Part shown: piece after piece, positions 16,568 through 24,992 of the stretch
Position numbering within the stretch: position 1 is the first letter of the stretch
How the letters are laid out: the number at the start of each line of letters is the position of its first letter
NCBI GenBank assembly: GCA_032000125.1
Contig: DAMALH010000021.1
Span: forward strand, 15,942 to 79,941
From: Dryocola sp032000125
Lineage (GTDB): Bacteria; Pseudomonadota; Gammaproteobacteria; Enterobacterales; Enterobacteriaceae
DNA: 64,000 nucleotides
Direction: 5' to 3'
The notes under the pieces: model-generated
Seen by the model: the letters and a program-made list of their open reading frames with translations, nothing else
What the model was told of the DNA's origin: nothing
Database searches by the model: none
Translations under genes and position numbers: made by a program

Positions 16568-16966
16568 TTACTCATTGCTGCGGTACAACGCCCCCTGACC
16601 CCGACGCGCCCGAGCCCACAGCTCGTCATCGTCAAGCGTGGTCTGAATCAGCTCGACAGGCACGCCAGCATCGTTAATTATCGCCACGACGTAATCATCA
16701 ATCGGCTCGTAGGGACCAAGAATCACCTCTTCGCCTTCAATAGCCAGCGCCAGGTCGCTAACCTTAAACGCCACATGCGGTACGGTTTTAATCAGCGGAT
16801 GCAGGGGTGAATCACTGGTAAAGCGGTGCCACTGCACGCGAAACTTGCCGGGATTATCGGTGGTATACATCCCGGCCTTTTCACTGTGTATTCCTGTTTT
16901 CTCGCCATCCTGAACGGGAATACCAAAGTGATGGAATTGATATTGCACCTCTTTTTTCATCGACAT
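16568..16966 (-). CDS. VOC (glyoxalase/bleomycin-resistance fold) family protein
   Basis: A 132-residue protein with VOC-like beta-alpha-beta-beta-beta modules (FHHFGIPVQDGE, HVAFKVSDLALAIEGEEVILGPYEPID, VPVELIQ). The family binds or transforms small molecules through a metal centre; candidate ligands include the HH near residue 13, His 64 and the Glu in VELIQ. Start is ATG 16966 or ATG 16960; a single AAGG fits both. It starts five bases after the metallo-beta-lactamase stop. A role in handling or resisting a toxic metabolite is possible but unproven. Confidence 0.75.
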   Translation of the reverse strand: MSMKKEVQYQFHHFGIPVQDGEKTGIHSEKAGMYTTDNPGKFRVQWHRFTSDSPLHPLIKTVPHVAFKVSDLALAIEGEEVILGPYEPIDDYVVAIINDAGVPVELIQTTLDDDELWARARRGQGALYRSNE

Positions 16967-16971
16967 TAGCC

Positions 16972-17835
16972 TTATGGTTTTTGGGATGTTGAATGATTAA
17001 GGGCATCGTTGAATTTTTTCTCGGCGCTATCCACGACGCGTTTTAACAAATTGGGATCGACAAAGGCCTGCCTGTCGCCTTTTTGTACCTGCGCTTCACG
17101 TTGCATCACCTGAGTAACTTCCGGATGGTTAGGTAAAACAATGTCTGCCTTTAAGCTGCGCAGGCGCGCAAAACTATGCTGATAATCCGCCACGATACCT
17201 GGATAAGTATGATTATCGGTTAACCTATTACCGGCGACGCTAATGCTACAGGGAAAAACCACGTTGACCGGTTTTCCATTCAGCGTTGATTGCATCGTCC
17301 AGGTGGTGCAGCCTTTTGTATGACCTGGCGTACGTAAAGCGGTCAGCGCGATATTTCCCAGCCTGACGACATCGCCATCGTGGAGTATGTGGTCCACGGT
17401 TACCGGCGGGAAAGAGGATCCGCCGTAAATGTTATCTCCCTCATGCTGGCCTTTTTCCAGCGCGGAAACGTCGGCGTCCATAGCGTAAAATTGCGCGCCG
17501 GTATCGCGTTTAAGCGCGGCCAGACCGGCGGCGTGGTCGAAATGCGCATGGCTGCCGATGAGAATATTGATATCCTGCCGGGAAAAACCCAGCGTCAGGA
17601 TATTCTTCTCAATGAGCGAGGTATTTTGTTCCAGCCCCGGATCGAGCACGATAGCCTGGCGACCCGAAAAAATAAGCCATGACGTCAGCCCACGCGTGCC
17701 GATATAAAAGATATTATCGGTAACAGGAAAGGGCGCTACCGGCTCCGTCCAGTCTGCGGGCTGAGCAGGAGGAGTAGCAGACCATCCGGCAAAACTGCTC
17801 AGCAGCGGGGAGAGGAGTAAAATTTTTCTCAGCAT
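16972..17835 (-). CDS. Subclass B3-like metallo-beta-lactamase, exported
   Basis: A 287-residue protein with a signal peptide (MLRKILLLSPLLSSFAGWSA) and the metallo-beta-lactamase fold. The zinc ligands follow subclass B3: HAHFDH (His96, His98, Asp100, His101), GHTKG (His172) and LPNHPE (His237). The segment CSISVAG sits where B3 enzymes have their Ser pair rather than the B1/B2 Cys ligand. It may hydrolyse beta-lactams including carbapenems in the periplasm, but related lactonases share the motifs. ATG 17835 lies seven bases after the MFS stop. I cannot assign a named allele. Confidence 0.85.
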   Translation of the reverse strand: MLRKILLLSPLLSSFAGWSATPPAQPADWTEPVAPFPVTDNIFYIGTRGLTSWLIFSGRQAIVLDPGLEQNTSLIEKNILTLGFSRQDINILIGSHAHFDHAAGLAALKRDTGAQFYAMDADVSALEKGQHEGDNIYGGSSFPPVTVDHILHDGDVVRLGNIALTALRTPGHTKGCTTWTMQSTLNGKPVNVVFPCSISVAGNRLTDNHTYPGIVADYQHSFARLRSLKADIVLPNHPEVTQVMQREAQVQKGDRQAFVDPNLLKRVVDSAEKKFNDALNHSTSQKP

Positions 17836-17842
17836 ATGATGA

Positions 17843-18982
17843 CTATCTCTCAGTAAGTCGCGGTAAATAAAGCCAGGCGGCGATGCCGCTGACAATGGCG
17901 CTCACCATTAGCGTTAATCCCAGCGCTTGCGCCCAGCCGCAGAGCGCCAGGCCCAGCCCAATCAGCAGATAATAAAACAGCCCAAATAGCGCCCCCGCGG
18001 TGCCCCGGCACTTGGCATAGCCGCTTAGCGCCGAGCCCAGCACCACCGGGATTGCCATAGAGAATGAGACGGCGACCAGCGCCATCGGCCACAGGAAAGT
18101 CAGGGAGATGCCAGCGTAAGGTACGCCCATACTGCCCAGCACGTTGAGGATACAAGCAAGGGTAAGTATCCAGCCCAGATGCTTACCGCGACTGAGCAGC
18201 CAGCGGTTATAATATGCACCAATGAGCGAACCGGCAGCAAGCACGATACCGCTGTAGCCAAAGGCCTGCGCATCAAGATGAAGGCGCGCAAAAATAAACG
18301 GCGCCAGGCTGTAATAGCTGAATAAACTTATGTTGAAGCAGGCCACAAGGATAACCGCCAGCCAAATCTTTTGATCGCCCGCCATCCGATACGCCACGGT
18401 GCGAAGCGCAAACGTTGTACGTTGCGCCGGGCGCGTCTCCGCAAGCATTATCACGCTGCCCGCCAGCAACACTATTGCCAGCGCTGTCAGTGCGATAAAA
18501 ACGCCCCAATATCCCCATCTCGATGCCAGGATACCGCCTGCGTAAACGCCAGCCGCCGGACTTATTGCCAGCGCAATACCGATAAACGAAAATATCCCGG
18601 CGAGCTGAGATCCGCTAAAACGGTCACGCAGCATCGTCTGGGTCACGACCGATCCCGTAGCGGCGCCAAAGGCGGCCACCACTCTTGCCGCAAGCAGCAG
18701 GGAAAAGTCTTTGGCGATTAAAGCGATGACGCAACCCGACGCGTAAATCCCCAATCCTGCCAGCAGAGCAGGCCTGCGCCCGTAGACATCGCTGATGCGT
18801 CCCCAGAACAGCACGCCGATGGCGAAACCGATAAAATAGACGGACAGGGTTTGCGCGGCGTCCTGTGCGGTGACCCCAAAATGGTCGCTGATATGGGTCA
18901 GCGCCGGGCTGTAAATGGTTTCTGCGATTTGCGGAAACATCAGTAATGCGGTGACCATTATCATGGCCTTCCGGCTAAGCAT
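17843..18982 (-). CDS. MFS drug/metabolite exporter (Bcr/CflA-like, DHA1 type)
   Basis: A 379-residue 12-helix major facilitator. Features are PQIAETIYSPALTHISDHF in helix 1, GRISDVYGRRPALL in the loop 2-3 motif A, and LRDRFSGSQLAGIFSFI. ATG 18982 is preceded by AGGAGG at six bases; the open frame extends far upstream but that part crosses the promoter. It is the first gene of a four-gene operon with a metallo-beta-lactamase and is divergent from an AraC regulator, pointing to export of a toxic compound. The substrate is unknown. Confidence 0.87.
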   Translation of the reverse strand: MLSRKAMIMVTALLMFPQIAETIYSPALTHISDHFGVTAQDAAQTLSVYFIGFAIGVLFWGRISDVYGRRPALLAGLGIYASGCVIALIAKDFSLLLAARVVAAFGAATGSVVTQTMLRDRFSGSQLAGIFSFIGIALAISPAAGVYAGGILASRWGYWGVFIALTALAIVLLAGSVIMLAETRPAQRTTFALRTVAYRMAGDQKIWLAVILVACFNISLFSYYSLAPFIFARLHLDAQAFGYSGIVLAAGSLIGAYYNRWLLSRGKHLGWILTLACILNVLGSMGVPYAGISLTFLWPMALVAVSFSMAIPVVLGSALSGYAKCRGTAGALFGLFYYLLIGLGLALCGWAQALGLTLMVSAIVSGIAAWLYLPRLTER

Positions 18983-19024
18983 ATTCGCCTCCTGTATAAA
19001 AGAGGCGCTATTGTAAGCAAGGCA

Positions 19025-19067
19025 TTTTTCGAACATCATAAATATAATGACTAAAAACATCGAAAAA
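19025..19067. promoter_or_regulatory. Inverted/direct repeats between the MFS operon and AraC gene
   Basis: TTTTTCGA (19025-19032) and TCGAAAAA (19060-19067) form an inverted repeat, and ACATC recurs as a direct repeat 24 bases apart (19033 and 19057). The arrangement in a 93-base divergent intergenic region suits an AraC-family operator overlapping both promoters. Confidence 0.5.
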
Positions 19068-19075
19068 AGGACATT

Positions 19076-19840
19076 ATGGCCTGGCTTAGTCGCGATGCGG
19101 TATTTAACCCGGACACGCTGAATAATGCGGTTATCGGCGTTCAGGCTGAACTTGGCGATCATGACTCCGGTTTGCATCAGCATGCCATGGCGCAAATCCT
19201 GTTTACCCGTCAGGGCTGCATACGCCTCACGTTGAACGATGGCGCGCTGCTGTGCCTGCTGCCGCCCACGCGCGCGGCCTGGATCCCGTCAGGTGTCAGC
19301 CATCGTGCTGAAATGAAAAATAGTGTCGCCTATCGCTCCGTCTGGTTTCAGCCGCATCGTTTTCCGTCTCTTCCGACCCATCCGGCCATTCTTAATGTAT
19401 CGCCTCTGTTACGTGAACTGCTGGAGCGCATCGCGGAACAACCGTGGGATGCCAGCTGGGACGCTGCGCCGGGCAGCCACCTTGCCGCGCTTTGCGAGGC
19501 GGAAATTTGCGCCGCCACCCATGAACCGATGATGCTTGCGCTGCCGAAGGACAGGCGTCTGGCGCGCCTTTCCGACAAGGAATGTCCGCCTACGTTGCAG
19601 CAGCTGGCGACGCACGCGGGTGCCAGCGAGAAAACCATCAGTCGCATTTTCCGTCGCGATACCGGCATGTCTTTCCAGCAGTGGCGGCAACAGTGGCGTT
19701 TGATGAAAGCGGTCGAACTGCTCGCAACCGGGCAGCGCATCACCGATGCGGCGCAGGCGTTAGGTTTCGCCAGCGACAGCGCGTTCATTTATTTTTTTCG
19801 CACTATGACAGGCATGACGCCGAGGCAGTATTTCTCATAG
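19076..19840 (+). CDS. AraC-family transcriptional regulator (cupin sensor, NimR-like)
   Basis: A 254-residue regulator with an N-terminal cupin-like domain (HQHAMAQILFTRQGCIRLTL) and a C-terminal double helix-turn-helix (TLQQLATHAGASEKTISRIFRRDTGMSFQQW...DAAQALGFASDSAFIYFFRTMTGMTPRQYF). The layout is that of the NimR/YeaM-type group, which typically control adjacent exporters. AAAAGGACATT precedes the ATG. It is divergent from the MFS/metallo-beta-lactamase operon and presumably regulates it; the inducer is unknown. Confidence 0.9.
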   Translation: MAWLSRDAVFNPDTLNNAVIGVQAELGDHDSGLHQHAMAQILFTRQGCIRLTLNDGALLCLLPPTRAAWIPSGVSHRAEMKNSVAYRSVWFQPHRFPSLPTHPAILNVSPLLRELLERIAEQPWDASWDAAPGSHLAALCEAEICAATHEPMMLALPKDRRLARLSDKECPPTLQQLATHAGASEKTISRIFRRDTGMSFQQWRQQWRLMKAVELLATGQRITDAAQALGFASDSAFIYFFRTMTGMTPRQYFS

Positions 19841-19899
19841 TTTCCTCGTAGCCTTAAATGTATGCTGGATGGAGGTTTGACCCCTGTTTTGAGGCAGAT

Positions 19900-20427
19900 A
19901 TGAAAATTGAAAGTCAGCGGCTATTACTTCGCCCATGGCTTAATGACGATTTAGCGGCACTGTTAGCAATGAACCGCGAACCGGCCGTTAACCTGCCGCT
20001 CGGCGGCGCGTCGCTTGTAGAAAACAGTGCTAATGCTCTGAAGGCTTATCAACAGCATTTTGCCCGCTGTGGCTGGGGCGTTTTCTGCATAACCAATCGT
20101 CACGGGGATTTTATCGGTCTGGCAGGGTTACAGCCCGCGCGACACACCCTGCCTTATGCCCCGGCAACCGAGGCGGTATGGCGCCTGCGCCCGGAATTTT
20201 GGGGACAGGGGATCGCCTGCGAAGCGTTAAAGGCGGTACTGGACGCTTTGCCGGACGGCACAAATATTTTAGAAGTGCTGGCCGTCATCGCCAGACCAAA
20301 CCTGCGCTCCGCTGCGACGGCACGTCGCCTGGGGTTTTGTCATGATGCCACACGAGATTTTATCTATCCTGATGCCTCGCTCGATCCCGCGCTGCGTCCG
20401 CACCGCGTCTTTACCTTGTCGTTATAA
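19900..20427 (+). CDS. GNAT N-acetyltransferase (RimJ/RimL-like)
   Basis: A 175-residue acetyltransferase with the pattern ESQRLLLRPW at the N-terminus and the acetyl-CoA motif region EFWGQGIACEALKAVLDAL (motif A Q/RxxGxG/A), then NLRSAATARRLGF. The ATG at 19900 follows GAGGCAG; an earlier start would add 14 residues. RimJ/RimL-like enzymes acetylate protein N-termini or small amines; the substrate is not predictable. It follows the AraC gene by 59 bases and may be cotranscribed. Confidence 0.85.
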   Translation: MKIESQRLLLRPWLNDDLAALLAMNREPAVNLPLGGASLVENSANALKAYQQHFARCGWGVFCITNRHGDFIGLAGLQPARHTLPYAPATEAVWRLRPEFWGQGIACEALKAVLDALPDGTNILEVLAVIARPNLRSAATARRLGFCHDATRDFIYPDASLDPALRPHRVFTLSL

Positions 20428-20518
20428 GAAGCATTGCGGGTAAGCGGGAGCTTGCGGTTGCGAAAGATCCGGCTGATTTTCAGCATTGGCGCTTTCGCTT
20501 ATTCACCTAATCAACAGC

Positions 20519-20935
20519 TTACGTCACAACGCCGACGGTAATTAACAGATTGGCAAATCTTTTAGTTTCACCAGAAGCAATTACCAGCAGCGTATCTGAC
20601 GATTTTGCCAGCGCATAAAAATCCTCTCTGCTGACGTGAACAATATCAGTATCCGCGGGCATAATCTTTCGGTACTCGTCCTCAATAACATTGTCAAAAT
20701 CAGCAGGACCGATCATTAATGTCGCTTTTTCGATATTAATATAGCCGAGCAGTTTCTCCAGAATTACCGTGCTGCCGATCGTGCCACGCGAGAAGTTAAG
20801 ATAAACTATCGTCGCGGCGGGCGATGAATTGGTAACAAATGAATAATTGCTGTCCGCAATCAGTATGTTTGCCTTATGGCCACATTTTGCCAGGCCATAT
20901 AATAGTTCGGGATGTAATATGTCAGACTTAATCAT
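20519..20935 (-). CDS. RbsD/FucU-family sugar mutarotase
   Basis: A 138-residue member of the RbsD/FucU family, which interconvert sugar anomers or pyranose/furanose forms. The start MIKSDILHPELLYGLAKCGHKANILIADSNY is typical, with the catalytic His in CGH. Start ATG 20935 has AGGA at seven bases. It follows the SDR gene by 59 bases in what looks like one operon, implying that a free reducing sugar is handled by the TRAP cluster. Confidence 0.87.
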   Translation of the reverse strand: MIKSDILHPELLYGLAKCGHKANILIADSNYSFVTNSSPAATIVYLNFSRGTIGSTVILEKLLGYINIEKATLMIGPADFDNVIEDEYRKIMPADTDIVHVSREDFYALAKSSDTLLVIASGETKRFANLLITVGVVT

Positions 20936-20994
20936 ACGTGTTCCTGAAAATCTGCCGGGAATATATTTACCCGGCATTACTGTGCTTATATTTG

Positions 20995-21759
20995 TTACGC
21001 CCGATAAATGCCGCCGTTAATATCTATAGTGGCACCTGAAATAAACCCATCGTATTCCGATGCCAGGAAGCGAATCGCCCGCGCAACATCTTCAGCGGTG
21101 CCCGCCCGGCCCAGAGGAATAGCGCTAACGGTGGCATCTGCGGATTCTTTTGTGGTGTGCTGATTATGGAAACGGGTGCCCAGAATCAGGCCCGGCGCTA
21201 CCGCATTAGCGCGGATGCCGAAAGGCCCTAGTTCCGCCGCCAGTGAACGCGTCCAGGTCAGCACAGCGCCTTTGGTGGTGGAGTAAACCAGCGAGCCCGC
21301 ATGCCCGCCGGAGCGCCCGGCAAGCGATGCCAGATTTACGATACTGGCACCTTCCGGCGCCTGTTTTAAATAAGGCAGCGCGCTTTGGGTAACGTTTAAC
21401 AGCGTTGTCATATTCACATCGATAACGGTTTGCCAGAACCGGCTGTCGATTTCCCCAAGCCATTTCCTGGCAATAATACCGCCAACGTTATTAATCAGAA
21501 TATCAATGCCACCTAAAAATTCGGCCGCGGTTGCAACACATTTCCCCGTATCCTCAGCGTTTGTTAAATCCGCATAGCCGTAAGCGGCTTTTTGTCCCGC
21601 AGAGGTTGCCTGGGTGACTAATTCTTTTGGCCCTTCTTCACCGCTGAAGTAGTGAATATAAATATCGCAACCCGCTTCTATCAGCGCTTTTGCTGTTGCT
21701 TTGCCAATACCCTGTTCTGCACCGGTAATAAATACTTTTTTTCCAGTCAGACTGCCCAT
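20995..21759 (-). CDS. Short-chain dehydrogenase/reductase (SDR)
   Basis: A 254-residue classical SDR with the NAD(P) motif TGAEQGIGKA, NNVGG, catalytic Ser and YxxxK (YSTTKGAVL) and the C-terminal ISGATIDINGG. These enzymes oxidise or reduce sugar or polyol hydroxyls. ATG 21759 has AGGAG upstream. With the mutarotase it could oxidise an anomeric sugar to a lactone, in the manner of glucose dehydrogenases, but the substrate is unknown. Confidence 0.88.
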   Translation of the reverse strand: MGSLTGKKVFITGAEQGIGKATAKALIEAGCDIYIHYFSGEEGPKELVTQATSAGQKAAYGYADLTNAEDTGKCVATAAEFLGGIDILINNVGGIIARKWLGEIDSRFWQTVIDVNMTTLLNVTQSALPYLKQAPEGASIVNLASLAGRSGGHAGSLVYSTTKGAVLTWTRSLAAELGPFGIRANAVAPGLILGTRFHNQHTTKESADATVSAIPLGRAGTAEDVARAIRFLASEYDGFISGATIDINGGIYRA

Positions 21760-21918
21760 AGTGATCTCCTGTTATTTCAGTAACGGCAAGTGATATACGT
21801 TAATTACGGGTAGACCCGTTGTTTTATCGGGCAAAGGGAGGCCCGGGCCTGATAAAGACCAGTTAAATAAATCTCGCGACAGCGGCTGGAGGCGCGCTGT
21901 CGGGTTTGCTAATTAAAT

Positions 21919-22968
21919 TCAGGTATCCGTGTCGTTAATTACCGAGCGACGGCGAATTAAGCGTGGTGGAAATAAAAACTCCTCAGGAGGCAACGCCGGA
22001 TTTTCTATTCTGTTCAGCAGGCGTTCTACCATCATGCCCACCATATCTGATAACGGCGGCATAACGGACGTCAGCGCCGGATGAACTAAATCCGCAAGCG
22101 GAATATTATCGATGCCGACCACGGAAATATCTTCAGGAATACGTATTCCCGCCTCCCGCAGCCCGGCCATTAACCCAATCCCCAGCGCGTCGTTGATTGC
22201 CACAATGCCGTCCGGGCGCTCGGCTTGTTGCAGCACTCTGAGCGCCAGGGTGCGTCCCAGCTCGGTCATTTCCGTATCGCCGTATTCTGCCAGGGCTTTT
22301 CCTTCAAGCACGCAGGCGCTTTCCTGCAGCCCGTGGCTCCTGGCGGCGGAAAAAAATCCCTCAATTTTATGCGCGCGGCCAATAGTGAGCGAGGCTTCGG
22401 TCACAAACGCCAGACGGCGGCAGCCGCGCTCAATCAGATGTTCTGCCGCCAGCCGTCCGGCTTCAACGTTATCCATCGAGACGCTGTCGAAAGGAAAATC
22501 ACCGTGCCCGGCATCGCCCGCCATACGGCTGTCGTAGTTCACCATCACCAGGCCAAGCCGCGCGGCATCGGCAAAATGGGGGCGATCCATCGCGCTTGCC
22601 GCGACAATCACCCCCTGTACGCCGTGAGCAAACATATCCTCAAGGAAGGCCCGTTCTTCATCCTCCTGACGATAGGTGTTTCCTAACAGCACCCTGTACT
22701 GGCGTGCTTTCGCCGCGCGATCGACCTCGCGCGTCAGTTCGGCAAAGCTGGGGTTGACGATAGACGGCACCAGCAAACCAATCATCTTCGCCTGCCCGGT
22801 TTTAAGCTGCTGCGCTATCCGGTTGGGCGAGTAGTTTAATTCCTGCATCGCTTCCCTGATACGCTTCAGGGTTTCCATGCGCATCTGATCAACTCTGCCG
22901 TTCAGCACGTTGGATACGCTACTTACCGAAACTCCCGCGCGGTGCGCAACATCCCGAATATTTGCCAT
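21919..22968 (-). CDS. LacI-family repressor of the TRAP cluster
   Basis: A 349-residue LacI/GalR regulator. The N-terminal helix-turn-helix is NIRDVAHRAGVSVSSVSNVLNG, followed by the hinge helix (SPNRIAQQLKTGQ) and a periplasmic-binding-protein-like sensor domain. Start ATG 22968 has GAGGG six bases upstream; longer frames add unrelated sequence. It lies between the transporter and dehydrogenase genes and probably binds the palindrome at 26130 before the transporter operon. Confidence 0.9.
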   Translation of the reverse strand: MANIRDVAHRAGVSVSSVSNVLNGRVDQMRMETLKRIREAMQELNYSPNRIAQQLKTGQAKMIGLLVPSIVNPSFAELTREVDRAAKARQYRVLLGNTYRQEDEERAFLEDMFAHGVQGVIVAASAMDRPHFADAARLGLVMVNYDSRMAGDAGHGDFPFDSVSMDNVEAGRLAAEHLIERGCRRLAFVTEASLTIGRAHKIEGFFSAARSHGLQESACVLEGKALAEYGDTEMTELGRTLALRVLQQAERPDGIVAINDALGIGLMAGLREAGIRIPEDISVVGIDNIPLADLVHPALTSVMPPLSDMVGMMVERLLNRIENPALPPEEFLFPPRLIRRRSVINDTDT

Positions 22969-23058
22969 ACCATCCCTCATCGCTTTGCAGTTAATACTCT
23001 TTTCTGGTTTATCCGGCCCGGCGGCGCAGGTGTTATGACGCCCGCCGTTCATCTGCCG

Positions 23059-24933
23059 TTAATAACCCGCAAGCCCGGGCAGCCAGGTTGTAATGGTTGG
23101 CACCATAGCAATAACAATAATCCCGAACAGCGAGACAACCAGGTATTTCACCATCGGGCGAATCACATGCTTCATTTCCACACCGCAAATAGCGCACGTG
23201 GTGTAAAGCCCCAGGCCAATCGGCGGTGAAAACAGCCCGAATCCCATCGCCAGAATCATCACAATACCAAAGTGCAGCGGGCTAAAGCCCAGTTGTGTGG
23301 CGATAGGCACCAGAATGGGGGCAAAAATAATCAGCGCGGGTGCGCCCTCCAGCACGGCGCCAAAGACGATCAGCAAAACAACCGTTAACAGCAGGAAGAC
23401 CCAGGCGCCCTGCGTCATACCTATGCTAACCAGCAGCTCCGCGATTTGCTGCGGGATCATCTGGATGGTCAACACGTAGGAAAGGCTGGTGGCGCAGGCG
23501 ACGATAAACAGCAGCACGCCCGACATCGCGGCGATATCAATGAACATTTTCACGGTAGCCCGGAAGGTCAGTTCGCCAAACGCCAGGCGCCCAACGACGA
23601 TGGCATAAATAACGGCAAAAGCCGAAATCTCCGTCGAGGTGGCAATGCCCATCATGACGCCGCGGCCAATCATAAAGATCATTGCCAGGCCGACGATGGC
23701 GCCAAGCCATAACTGCAGGCGCGGGCGCATTTGCGGGTAGGCCGCGTTGATATCAATTTTCCCGCCGAAGCGGTTAGCGGCAATCAGCATCAGCACCAGC
23801 AAACAGGCGGCCGGAATCAGGCCGGCAATAAATAGCGCGCCGATAGAAATATTCGCCACAAACCCAAGGACGATAAGGTTAACGCAGGGTGGTATGGTTT
23901 CCGCTACCACGGCAGAGGCGGCAAACACGCCGGCGGCCTCTTCACTGTTCTCTTTAGCACGGCGCACGGCGGGCATCAGTACGCCGCCAACGGCGGCGAC
24001 ATCCGCCAGTTTAGAGCCAGAGATACCGGAGAAGAACGCCATCGACAGCACGGTGGTCATATTCAGCCCACCGCGAAAACGTCCCATTCCGCGAACGACC
24101 AGCTCCACCAGCCGCGTCGACATACCGTTTATCTCCATCGCCGCGCCTGCCAGCAGGAAGAAAGGAATGGCCAGCAGAACGAAGTGATCCACCCCGGCTA
24201 CGACCTGCTGCGAGAAAAATACAAACGGCAGCGAGGGATCGCAGATAAAAAATACCATTGCCGACATGCCAAGCGTAAAGGCAATAGGCACGCCCGCCAG
24301 GATACCGAGCAGGAAGCAGATCAGCATCAGCCCAGCGGCGGCCGTCGCCGGGTCGGGCAGCAGAGAAAGCTTCAGCCAGCCCAGCAGGACGAGCGCCACA
24401 ATTCCCACGCCGCTCAGTAATACCACTCGGGCGCGTTCGCGCAGAGCGTGTTCAAGCGCGGCCACCATCATGACCACGGAGCCAATGACGACAGGGATTA
24501 CCGAGATAATTTGCGGCAGCCCGGTTTCGGTGGTTTGCTGCCGGGCAGCCTGCATCAGGTCGTAGCTGGAAACGACCAGCCCAACGGCAACCAGAAACAG
24601 CACCCAGCGGCTGGCATGAACAACGTAGGGACGCACATATTCAGGAATAAAGCGTAAAAACAGATCCACGCCGATATGCCCGCCACGCCCGGTAGAAGTG
24701 GCCACGCCAAAGAACACCAGCGCTATCATCATGGCGCGAGCCACCTCCTCTGCCCATTCAAGAGGAGAATGTAGGGCATAGCGCCAGATCACCGAGGCGA
24801 ACACCACCAGCACGTTGATCAGCAGGACCAGGGCGCCGGCCCAGGACGTCAGCGTTGTGAGAAGTTTGCTGAGCCTTGAGAGATAAACCAGCGGCCCGGC
24901 GTGTTCTTTTACTGCCATAGATGTTACTGCCAT
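23059..24933 (-). CDS. TRAP transporter permease, fused small (DctQ) and large (DctM) subunits
   Basis: A 624-residue fusion. The first ~160 residues form a DctQ domain with four helices (FASVIWRYALHSPLEWAEEVARAMM, TGRGGHIGVDLFL). The rest is a DctM domain with many helices and typical motifs (FFLLAGAAMEINGMSTRLVELV, GISGSKLADVAAVGG, GFGLFSPPIGLGLYT). ATG 24933 is preceded by GAGG at seven bases; an ATG at 24993 overlaps the DctP stop but lacks a ribosome site. TRAP systems are sodium-driven importers for organic acids and sugar acids. Confidence 0.93.
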   Translation of the reverse strand: MAVTSMAVKEHAGPLVYLSRLSKLLTTLTSWAGALVLLINVLVVFASVIWRYALHSPLEWAEEVARAMMIALVFFGVATSTGRGGHIGVDLFLRFIPEYVRPYVVHASRWVLFLVAVGLVVSSYDLMQAARQQTTETGLPQIISVIPVVIGSVVMMVAALEHALRERARVVLLSGVGIVALVLLGWLKLSLLPDPATAAAGLMLICFLLGILAGVPIAFTLGMSAMVFFICDPSLPFVFFSQQVVAGVDHFVLLAIPFFLLAGAAMEINGMSTRLVELVVRGMGRFRGGLNMTTVLSMAFFSGISGSKLADVAAVGGVLMPAVRRAKENSEEAAGVFAASAVVAETIPPCVNLIVLGFVANISIGALFIAGLIPAACLLVLMLIAANRFGGKIDINAAYPQMRPRLQLWLGAIVGLAMIFMIGRGVMMGIATSTEISAFAVIYAIVVGRLAFGELTFRATVKMFIDIAAMSGVLLFIVACATSLSYVLTIQMIPQQIAELLVSIGMTQGAWVFLLLTVVLLIVFGAVLEGAPALIIFAPILVPIATQLGFSPLHFGIVMILAMGFGLFSPPIGLGLYTTCAICGVEMKHVIRPMVKYLVVSLFGIIVIAMVPTITTWLPGLAGY

Positions 24934-24992
24934 CTTGAACCTCGCTTCATGGCTCTCGTAGAGAGGCCTTGTACGATCGCGGTCGCCGGACA

